From Clostridia bacterium (GTDB lineage: Bacteria > Bacillota_A > Clostridia > Christensenellales > Borkfalkiaceae), in the NCBI GenBank assembly GCA_017507595.1, contig JAFWAM010000102.1, positions 1 to 5,876 of the forward strand: a stretch of DNA of 5,876 nt, given 5' to 3'. Position 1 is the stretch's first letter. Each line of letters opens with the position of its first letter. The notes under the pieces were generated by a model. It worked only from the letters and a program-made list of their open reading frames with translations, was not told the DNA's origin and did not search any database. The position numbers and the translations under genes were made by a program. Positions 1 to 4,838 of the stretch are shown here, in pieces.

Positions 1-1622
1 GTATAGGTCTGCTCACTTGCGCTATAGACGAAGGTAGTCGCGTCCTTGCCCGGTACGTTGACCTTGAACTTATTGATGGTCACGGTAAAGCTACCCGTCG
101 CGGGGACGTGGTTATCCGCTTCTATCTTATAGTAATATTCGCCGCTGTCCGCAACGTTTGTGGCGGTCAGGCTTGAAGAAAAGCTTGCGTTGTTCTTGGA
201 AAAGCTCCAGGTTGCGGTCTGGCCGTTGATTGACGTGCAGGTCGCTTGAAGTGCATTTTGATCAATGGTGTAGGGGATACCCGCTAAGGTCTCCGTATTG
301 GGGTTAAAGTCCTCGGTAAAGTCAGGTACGTTTACGTTTTCAAACTTTGCCGGCAGGATGAGATAGTATCTGTAAGGATTGGTCAGGATATAGTTGGGGT
401 TTTCAGACCAGGCCTGTGCCACGTTACAGTGGTTAAGGGTAACTGCGCTGTCGTCGGCAAACTTAAGGGTGTCGCCCGACCTTAAGATTTCCTTCTGGCC
501 GTTTGAAACCTCGCTGGTGTTGCCGTGGATACCAACCTCAAAGATGGCCGTGCCTGATGCCTTTATCTGAATATCAAAGGTTGCGCCGTTATAAGTTACA
601 AAGTAAACCGTTTCGCCGTCAACCGTTGCCGTTTCAGCATTGCCAAGGCTGTCTGCAAGCCTATAAGAAAGCATCTGCGTCTGTGCGGGGCTTTCGTAAG
701 TACAGCTTGTCGTGCCGTCGTTCATCTTTGGCAGGATGGCAAAGTCAACGGTCTTTTCGCCGCCGTCAATAAGGTGCGGATTGGCTTCCGTATCCTTGAC
801 CTTTACCTTATAAGTATATATGCCGGCGTTCTTCGGTTTTGCCGTCGTCCAGCAGTCGTTGGTGTTTGTGGGTACGGTGTAGAACCTTCCGAAACTCCTC
901 TTGCCAATATCAAAGTTTTTATCCTTGCCAAAGACAAAAGTGAGGCTATAAGCCGATAATTCTCCTTTATATTTTGCGTTAAAGTAGCTGTATCCAACGT
1001 CATCAATAACGGTCTCGTTGGTTGTCGATTGGGTGCTGCCGTCGTAATTAAGCGTCAGTTGATTACTGTACACGGTGCTTCTGCCGGCCACGGTATAGTT
1101 GACCGTAACCGTCATCACGTTGTTTTCGTCGTCGTATTCAACGACAAGCTCACTGTTAAAGCCCTTGTCGATCATATGCCTGCCGCCCGTCTTTTTTGCG
1201 GCAGAGAAGGGCACGCGGTTAAGCCTGTAAGACTCTTCAAACATAGTATCGGTAAGATTGTTTACCGTCGAAGGCTTGGTACTGCCCTGAAGGTTGTATT
1301 GTGCGCCTTCCATTGAAAGGAATGGGCCTTGTGTATAATTCGGGTCGTATTGGTAGGAGTATTTGACCGATCCGTTTACGATGCCGCCACCGGACGCCAT
1401 CTGGTACTGATATGGGTCGGCAACCTTCGCGCCGTCAGCGACGTTAATATAATAGTCAATAAGGTCGATCTTGCCGTCACCCTCGCCGTGGGTCGGGCCC
1501 GTGTTGATGGACGTATCAATTGGCTTTTGATAGTGGATGTTCCACTTTGCAACGCCAATGCCGAGGGATAATACCATAATCAAAAGGGCGAAGATAGTAA
1601 AGTATTTAGTTGTCTTTTTCAT
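1..1622 (-). CDS. Large exported protein with Ig-like domains (partial, C-terminus beyond window)
   Basis: The frame is open from ATG at 1622 to the left edge: 540 complete codons plus two bases, no stop. The start is firm because an in-frame TAA (1623-1625) directly precedes it and AAGGAGG (1633-1639) lies 10 bases upstream. Residues 1-27 form a signal or anchor: KK at the front, a hydrophobic helix, then GIGVAKW, a variant of the G-F-A-A-W motif of the three neighbours. The rest is Thr/Ser/Asn/Gly/Tyr-rich beta-type sequence. Ig-like strand patterns appear at about 262-298 (NAGIYTYKVKVKD) and 447-518 (ADSGEYYYKIEADNH, then GSFTVTINK). A further module opens at about 519 with KFKVNVPG and FVYSASEQTYT, resembling the start of MBG-type Ig-like repeats. 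Such proteins are usually cell-surface adhesins or matrix components; that role is inferred. It lies 280 bases downstream of gene B on the same strand. Cysteines are at 257, 307, 399 and 462. Ig-like content is likely; specific ligand unknown. Confidence 0.9.
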   Translation of the reverse strand, partial: MKKTTKYFTIFALLIMVLSLGIGVAKWNIHYQKPIDTSINTGPTHGEGDGKIDLIDYYINVADGAKVADPYQYQMASGGGIVNGSVKYSYQYDPNYTQGPFLSMEGAQYNLQGSTKPSTVNNLTDTMFEESYRLNRVPFSAAKKTGGRHMIDKGFNSELVVEYDDENNVMTVTVNYTVAGRSTVYSNQLTLNYDGSTQSTTNETVIDDVGYSYFNAKYKGELSAYSLTFVFGKDKNFDIGKRSFGRFYTVPTNTNDCWTTAKPKNAGIYTYKVKVKDTEANPHLIDGGEKTVDFAILPKMNDGTTSCTYESPAQTQMLSYRLADSLGNAETATVDGETVYFVTYNGATFDIQIKASGTAIFEVGIHGNTSEVSNGQKEILRSGDTLKFADDSAVTLNHCNVAQAWSENPNYILTNPYRYYLILPAKFENVNVPDFTEDFNPNTETLAGIPYTIDQNALQATCTSINGQTATWSFSKNNASFSSSLTATNVADSGEYYYKIEADNHVPATGSFTVTINKFKVNVPGKDATTFVYSASEQTY

Positions 1623-1628
1623 TTAATA

Positions 1629-1639
1629 CCTTCCTCCTT
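1629..1639 (-). promoter_or_regulatory. Ribosome binding site of the Ig-like protein gene
   Basis: On the minus strand this reads AAGGAGGAAGG, a near-perfect Shine-Dalgarno sequence. The AAGGAGG core ends 10 bases before ATG at 1622. With the stop codon immediately upstream it fixes the start. Confidence 0.85.
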
Positions 1640-1675
1640 ATGAATCAGTATTTATCACTTTGGTCATTTTTTCAA

Positions 1676-1713
1676 AAAGTCGGCGTATAAGCCCGTTATC
1701 GCACTTTTTTGTG
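1676..1713. repeat. Degenerate 38-base direct repeat, copy 1 (leader of gene A)
   Basis: On the plus strand it begins AAAGTCGGCGTATAAGCC and continues through TTATCGC into a T-run ending TTTTTGT. It aligns without gaps to 1809-1846, with about 30 of 38 positions identical by eye, the conserved blocks being AAAGTC, TATA, GCC, TTATCGC and TTTTTGT. It lies about 55-90 bases upstream of the gene A start, so it could be an operator or part of a structured leader. The core GGC-GTATAA-GCC could form a small hairpin. Function is not known. Confidence 0.6.
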
Positions 1714-1808
1714 ACCTTTTCGGCGGATATTTGCCGTGTTTTCAAAAGGTATTTGAAAGTTTTTGTTTTTATGCTTGTGCCGTGTGTTTTAAGGCGATAT
1801 TTTAGATA

Positions 1809-1846
1809 AAAGTCAGCCTATAGGCCGATTATCGCCAATTTTTGTT
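1809..1846. repeat. Degenerate 38-base direct repeat, copy 2, with 10-base palindrome
   Basis: This is the second copy, offset 133 bases from copy 1. Its centre is the perfect palindrome GCCTATAGGC (1816-1825), where copy 1 has an imperfect one. The flanks GGCGATA (1793-1799) and TATCGCC (1830-1836) are also inverted repeats around this centre. A binding site for a dimeric regulator of gene A is a reasonable reading, unproven. Confidence 0.6.
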
Positions 1847-1902
1847 GGTTTTTTACCTGTTTTTGCCCTGTTTTGCGCGTTTTAAAACGTTTTGCCCATC
1901 TT

Positions 1903-2736
1903 TTAAGCCTGGTTTGCGTTGGGGTTGACGTCAGATAACCTCACGTCGATCAAAAACTGCTCGTTATCGTTAAACCTGTTGTAAAGCTGGTTGTAAACCT
2001 TTCCTAAAGCGTCCTTGCCAAGGGCGTCCCAGCCGGTCGGCTTTGTTGAAGGCGCTTCGCTGAAGTCAAACGTAAAGTTAAAGTATATATCTGCGTTAAA
2101 GACGGGGGCGGTTTCCAGGGTGTTTACCGCGCTAATAAGCGCCTTTGGCAGGACAAGCTCGTAAGTGACGATGGTACCTGAGGACGTTGCCTCAAATTTT
2201 GTCTGCTGCCTGACCGTAACCGTATATCCGCCCATGGTCTGGGACATTTCCGTGTTATCTGACACGGTTGACGTTGCGGATATGGTGGGCTTCACCGTGT
2301 AAAAGGCTAAAGTTTCGTCGTTGCCGCTTAAATAGCTTAGCGTGTATTCAAGATAAAGCGTTGCCGTATCGGCGGCAGGGGTTTCAAGCTTGGCTTCCTT
2401 TATGCATTGGATAAAGTCAATATTTGTTTTGACCTTAACGTCTGCCGTGTTGGATATTGCGCCGTTTTCGTCCACAAATCCCGTGTAATACATCTGGAAC
2501 TGCTTTACCTCCGACACCTCAATACACGCGCTGGTATTGATTACGTCGTCGGCGACAAATCCGCCCAGGGCGTTATTGCCGACGATGGGGCTTGTGATCA
2601 TCCACGCGGCAAAGCCAACTGACATAACGAGTGCCGGTACCAAAATATATGCAATTATCAACAGCTTTTTAAGGCTTATCTTCCTTAAGGAAGCTTTTTT
2701 GCCCTTTTTAGCGTCACTTTTCAGCTTGCCGTGCAC
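1903..2736 (-). CDS. Exported TasA/CalY-like protein with SipW-type signal motif (gene B)
   Basis: The frame stays open back to a GTG at 2793 (296 residues), but that GTG has no ribosome site. A second in-frame GTG at 2736 has AAGGAG 8 bases upstream, so I choose 277 residues. The N-terminus is lysine-rich (KKGKKASLRKISLKK). A hydrophobic helix follows at about 25-43, ending in SVGFAAWMITSPIVG, then GGFVADDVI. That segment matches gene C at 19 of 28 residues. In SipW-cognate proteins such as TasA and CalY, signal peptidase cuts near such an A-A pair and the following segment leads into a beta-sandwich. The body is beta-like and Thr/Ser-rich with cysteines at 71 and 111. VLPK at about 194-197 is followed by an aromatic strand, NADIYFNFTFDF; gene C has the same order. 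No C-terminal anchor or LPXTG is seen. It is probably a matrix or surface subunit; family membership is inferred from the N-terminus. Confidence 0.85.
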   Translation of the reverse strand: MHGKLKSDAKKGKKASLRKISLKKLLIIAYILVPALVMSVGFAAWMITSPIVGNNALGGFVADDVINTSACIEVSEVKQFQMYYTGFVDENGAISNTADVKVKTNIDFIQCIKEAKLETPAADTATLYLEYTLSYLSGNDETLAFYTVKPTISATSTVSDNTEMSQTMGGYTVTVRQQTKFEATSSGTIVTYELVLPKALISAVNTLETAPVFNADIYFNFTFDFSEAPSTKPTGWDALGKDALGKVYNQLYNRFNDNEQFLIDVRLSDVNPNANQA

Positions 2737-2744
2737 TCCTTTTT

Positions 2745-2750
2745 CTCCTT
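2745..2750 (-). promoter_or_regulatory. Ribosome binding site deciding the gene B start
   Basis: The minus strand reads AAGGAG with an 8-base spacer to GTG at 2736. The alternative GTG at 2793 is preceded by AT-rich sequence without a Shine-Dalgarno match. This supports the shorter 277-residue protein. Confidence 0.65.
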
Positions 2751-2848
2751 TTCTTATATATAATATGCTTTCTGCGCCCGTATGGCGCGCCACTGTTAAT
2801 TTTATGTCCGTAAGGTGGACAAGTATTCATAAAGCCCCTTATCCCGTC

Positions 2849-2864
2849 ATACTATAAGTAGTAT
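2849..2864. promoter_or_regulatory. Inverted repeat ATACTA-TAAG-TAGTAT
   Basis: A perfect 6-base inverted repeat with a 4-base centre sits about 115 bases upstream of the gene B start. It could be an operator or a small hairpin in the gene B leader. A weak -10-like TATAGT lies within it on the minus strand but has no matching -35. Confidence 0.3.
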
Positions 2865-2889
2865 CACGGCCACCCAAAACCGACTTTAA

Positions 2890-2928
2890 GCGGCAGAAAG
2901 TATGGGGCGGGTGCCAGGTTTTTGCCGC
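2890..2928. other. Hairpin with 10-base-pair stem in the gene B leader
   Basis: GCGGCAGAAA (2890-2899) pairs with TTTTTGCCGC (2919-2928): ten pairs including one G-U when read as plus-strand RNA. The loop contains a nested GGC-GGGT-GCC. In the minus-strand RNA the G-U becomes an A-C mismatch. No run of T follows on either strand, so it is not a standard intrinsic terminator. It may be a leader structure or protein-binding site. Confidence 0.4.
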
Positions 2929-2947
2929 CTTTACGCGTGCGCGCTAT

Positions 2948-2962
2948 CATTATTAAATAATG
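2948..2962. promoter_or_regulatory. Near-perfect AT-rich palindrome, candidate operator
   Basis: The sequence CATTATTAAATAATG is two 7-base arms around a single A. It ends 18 bases upstream of the -35 of the plus-strand promoter at 2981, a usual place for a regulator of that promoter. The regulator is unknown. Confidence 0.35.
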
Positions 2963-2980
2963 TTGCCGCGCCACTGCGCC

Positions 2981-3010
2981 TTGTCAATTTTAAAAATTTA
3001 TCCGTATAAT
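2981..3010 (+). promoter_or_regulatory. Candidate SigA promoter P1 (plus strand)
   Basis: TTGTCA (2981-2986) is followed after 18 bases by a perfect TATAAT (3005-3010). Transcription would start near 3017. The nearest plus-strand gene is C at 3615, so the transcript would have a leader of about 600 bases or be a separate noncoding RNA. It faces the minus-strand promoter at 3249-3277. Confidence 0.6.
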
Positions 3011-3093
3011 GTAAGGTTAAGACTGATTTTTCCTTAAGGCTTTCTCCAAAATCCCTTATATTTCGACAAATTTTTGCGATTGGGTAAAGTCTG

Positions 3094-3236
3094 GGGGAGG
3101 GAAGCCCTCTTCACAATTCCAACATAAATTGTAAAAGATTTTTATTGGGTCGCAATGTAAAATTGTCTTTAAGATACGGACATTTTTACCAATTTTGACC
3201 AAGGCTGATCCTTAAAAAAGGTTAAAATGACCCAAT
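3094..3236. other. Cluster of inverted repeats, possible structured RNA
   Basis: Three consecutive foldable elements are visible. GAGGG-AAG-CCCTC (3097-3109) extends by two G-U pairs and one G-C to 3094-3112 in plus-strand RNA. ACAATT (3113-3118) pairs with AATTGT (3127-3132). ATTGGGTC (3144-3151) pairs perfectly with GACCCAAT (3229-3236), enclosing small stems TGTC/GACA (3164-3167 with 3179-3182) and CCTT-AAAA-AAGG. The cluster lies between two facing promoters, so either strand may be transcribed. I do not recognise a known riboswitch. Confidence 0.35.
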
Positions 3237-3248
3237 TATTTTGTTTAT

Positions 3249-3277
3249 ATTATACTTAATACTCCGCGCGTTGTCAA
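3249..3277 (-). promoter_or_regulatory. Perfect-consensus SigA promoter P2 (minus strand)
   Basis: Read on the minus strand, TTGACA (3277-3272), a 17-base spacer and TATAAT (3254-3249) match the consensus at all 12 positions. Transcription would begin near 3242 and run towards gene B, giving a leader of about 500 bases before GTG at 2736. No other strong gene B promoter was found, so this is the best candidate for the B (and perhaps A) transcript. Confidence 0.75.
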
Positions 3278-3419
3278 TAAAATTAATGGCAATTTTTAAA
3301 ATTACCCCTATTTTTTTACCATTTTTATCCGCTGTAGGTAATTTTTGCATTTTTTGTGAAAATTTGTTTTCAAACTACGGCCAAAAAAAGCCGTCAAATC
3401 GCCGCAAAACCGCAAATCA

Positions 3420-3490
3420 TTTCACCAAACTTTCACAATTGACCCATTATGGCCCCTCCCCAAAATTATGTTTTTTCACATATTTTTCAC
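3420..3490 (+). promoter_or_regulatory. Four phased TTTCAC direct repeats upstream of the gene C promoter
   Basis: TTTCAC occurs at 3420, 3431, 3474 and 3485. Each pair is spaced by exactly 11 bases and the two pairs by 54 bases (about five helical turns), so all copies lie roughly on one face of the DNA. Three copies extend to TTCACA, matching the published PhoP-box half-site TT(A/C/T)A(C/T)A, for which 11-base spacing is usual. The last copy ends 28 bases before the -35 of the gene C promoter. Binding by an OmpR/PhoB-type response regulator is inferred; the regulator itself is not in the window. Confidence 0.45.
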
Positions 3491-3518
3491 AAAAACCCGT
3501 TTTTTTGTGCAAAAAATG

Positions 3519-3547
3519 TTGACATCGGTCGAAATGTATGTTATCTT
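3519..3547 (+). promoter_or_regulatory. Extended -10 promoter of gene C (P3)
   Basis: A perfect -35 TTGACA (3519-3524), a 17-base spacer and -10 TATCTT (3542-3547) are present, with TG at 3539-3540 giving an extended -10 (TGn). Transcription should start near 3554, leaving a leader of about 60 bases before ATG at 3615. With only 51 bases and no terminator between C and D, it probably drives both genes. Confidence 0.75.
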
Positions 3548-3574
3548 ATTTGTACATAGGGCGCATTGCACCCA

Positions 3575-3592
3575 TTTTTAACTTGTTAAAAA
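3575..3592. promoter_or_regulatory. Inverted repeat in the gene C leader
   Basis: TTTTTAAC-TT-GTTAAAAA is a perfect 8-base inverted repeat just upstream of the ribosome site of gene C. It could act as an operator below the promoter or as a weak AT-rich hairpin in the mRNA leader. Confidence 0.3.
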
Positions 3593-3600
3593 ATCATAAG

Positions 3601-3606
3601 AGAGGA
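3601..3606 (+). promoter_or_regulatory. Ribosome binding site of gene C
   Basis: AGAGGA with an 8-base spacer to ATG at 3615. An in-frame TAA at 3597-3599 rules out any earlier start. Confidence 0.7.
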
Positions 3607-3614
3607 ATATTTTT

Positions 3615-4787
3615 ATGAAAGCAAAGAAAAAATCCTTTGGCATCCAGCTTATCAGTATCCTGGTTGTCGTTGCTATCATCAGCGTAGGTTTCGCTGCATG
3701 GATCATCACCAGCCCAATTGCAGGTGACTCTGTTCAAGGCGGCTTTATCGCTCAGGACTACATTGACAACACCTTCAAGATCACCATTGATATTGAAGAC
3801 GTAAGCTCATCTGATGCCACCGACAAGCAGCTTACCTTTGGTAAACCTGTTGATCCTGAGCACGATGCTCCTGCCTTTTTCAATGATGGCTATAAATTTA
3901 GTTGGTTTGATTATAGCGAAGATGATGAAGAAACTGATGATGTGGACGAAGGCACACCCAACGAGGTTATGAGCGTTACTTTCAAAGTTACTATCGACCC
4001 CACGGAAGACGAAAATAAGAAAATAGAAGATCTCTTACTTAATAGGTCCGTTATGATTTCCTTAACGTTAAATAATGGTAGTACAAAGTACGTTCCAGCT
4101 GATGGCGAAACTCCTGCTAAATGGAATGAACATAAAACTTCATTAGATGATAATGGTCACGTTGTTTTTGGCGTTGCTGACCCAACCTCAACACAGGCTT
4201 ATGAGCTTTATTCTGCCGCAACTAAAGCTAGCAGATATATTGCGAAAGATGATCAGCAGGTTACATTATATGAGAACGCTCAATTAGTAACAGAGCCTAA
4301 AATGACTTGTACTTATGGTACTAATAGCAAAGTAGAATCAGATTATACCACCAAGATTTACAACACACTTGATCCAACACAATTCGGTGCAGGTACTGTT
4401 AAAAACGAATGGGCAGATGATAATGCTATTTCCATCGTTTTACCTAAAGAAGCTTTTGTGAAAAATGGTTACAATTATGTTGCAACGGTAACTTTATCAG
4501 TTGACTGGGGTACATACTTTGATGTTTGGCAGAAGAACGACGTAATCGTTGAGGCTAACGCCGATGGTGCAACACACGCTACCAACGTTAACCCATATTA
4601 CTTCTTCAACCTCCAGAACATCTACAAAGATGGCAACACCTGGATTGAACAGGCAAAGGCTGCTATCGATACCATTTTTGCTTTAAATTACGTAGGTAAT
4701 ACAGGAAAGTCAGAGGCCGGCGCAGGCTCAGGCGTTCAGTATCAGTTATCCATCCATCCTATCCCTTACGTTGACGTTACCAAATAA
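3615..4787 (+). CDS. Exported TasA/CalY-like protein with SipW-type signal motif (gene C)
   Basis: This is a complete 390-residue protein. The start has AGAGGA 8 bases upstream and an in-frame stop just before. Residues 2-6 are KAKKK; a hydrophobic helix at about 9-25 ends in SVGFAAWIITSPIAG (23-37), then GGFIAQDYI, nearly the same as gene B. In TasA the equivalent position reads GTWAAFND and is cut by SipW. The segment TFKITIDI (53-60) begins the beta-rich body. An acidic patch, SEDDEETDDVDE, lies at 101-112. Near the C-terminus come IVLPK (274-278), WGTYF (298-302) and NPYYFFN (326-332); VLPK recurs in B and WG-x-x-F in D. There is no anchor, LPXTG or second membrane segment. Only one Cys (232) is present. 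Codons in the middle (about 3900-4490) prefer AAT and other AT-ending choices, unlike both ends. I infer an extracellular fibre or surface subunit; function unproven. Confidence 0.92.
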   Translation: MKAKKKSFGIQLISILVVVAIISVGFAAWIITSPIAGDSVQGGFIAQDYIDNTFKITIDIEDVSSSDATDKQLTFGKPVDPEHDAPAFFNDGYKFSWFDYSEDDEETDDVDEGTPNEVMSVTFKVTIDPTEDENKKIEDLLLNRSVMISLTLNNGSTKYVPADGETPAKWNEHKTSLDDNGHVVFGVADPTSTQAYELYSAATKASRYIAKDDQQVTLYENAQLVTEPKMTCTYGTNSKVESDYTTKIYNTLDPTQFGAGTVKNEWADDNAISIVLPKEAFVKNGYNYVATVTLSVDWGTYFDVWQKNDVIVEANADGATHATNVNPYYFFNLQNIYKDGNTWIEQAKAAIDTIFALNYVGNTGKSEAGAGSGVQYQLSIHPIPYVDVTK

Positions 4788-4823
4788 TAGGATAATCGAC
4801 TTATATCCCCACTTTTTGACTTT

Positions 4824-4829
4824 AGGAGG
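4824..4829 (+). promoter_or_regulatory. Ribosome binding site of gene D
   Basis: A perfect AGGAGG lies 9 bases before ATG at 4839, and an in-frame TAG (4830-4832) excludes earlier starts. It sits in the 51-base gap after gene C, which holds no terminator, supporting a C-D operon. Confidence 0.85.
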
Positions 4830-4838
4830 TAGTTATTT

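Larger units (their letters stand above)
1623..1902. other. Intergenic leader between genes B and A
   Basis: This 280-base gap lies between the stop of gene B and the start of gene A, both on the minus strand. It holds the two degenerate repeats, a 12-base palindrome CGTTTTAAAACG (1878-1889), and three short GCAAAAC-like words just after the gene B stop. I see no convincing GC-rich terminator with a U-run after gene B and no confident promoter for gene A. The two genes may therefore be read together or gene A may have a non-consensus promoter. Confidence 0.5.
2737..3614. other. Divergent intergenic regulatory region
   Basis: About 880 bases separate the divergent genes B and C, and no convincing protein gene lies in them. 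The part from about 3000 to 3614 is markedly AT-rich. It contains promoters at 2981-3010 (+), 3249-3277 (-) and 3519-3547 (+), palindromes, a cluster of inverted repeats and phased TTTCAC repeats. A 38-codon minus-strand frame (2714-2830) overlaps the gene B start but is weakly supported. Confidence 0.7.

Noticed and set aside
2784..2791. GGCGCGCC 8-base palindrome
   Set aside because: It is a single isolated restriction-type site with no surrounding structure.
2714..2830. 38-codon minus-strand frame (MNTCPPYGHK...) overlapping the gene B start
   Set aside because: The possible ribosome site AAGGGG is only 4 bases from ATG, and the strongly basic composition follows the purine-rich ribosome-site region of gene B. 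A translationally coupled leader peptide is possible but not supportable.
2537..2857. Plus-strand 106-codon frame opposite the start of gene B
   Set aside because: It runs antisense to the well-supported signal region of gene B, has no ribosome site, and is explained as a shadow of that gene.
2866..2880. T-box-like GGGTGG on the minus strand
   Set aside because: The remaining T-box consensus (ACCGCG) and an associated terminator/antiterminator are absent, and the downstream gene is not an amino-acid-related gene.
3241..3522. Plus-strand 93-codon frame starting at TTG
   Set aside because: It has no Shine-Dalgarno site, lies in AT-rich DNA giving a Phe/Lys/Leu-rich low-complexity product, and overlaps the regulatory repeats and the -35 of the gene C promoter.
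3615..3695. Type IV pilin signal in gene C or D (SFG or GFG before a hydrophobic helix)
   Set aside because: The GFTLxE prepilin consensus is absent: no Glu at +5, and the conserved motif lies at the outer end of the helix, as in SipW-type signals.
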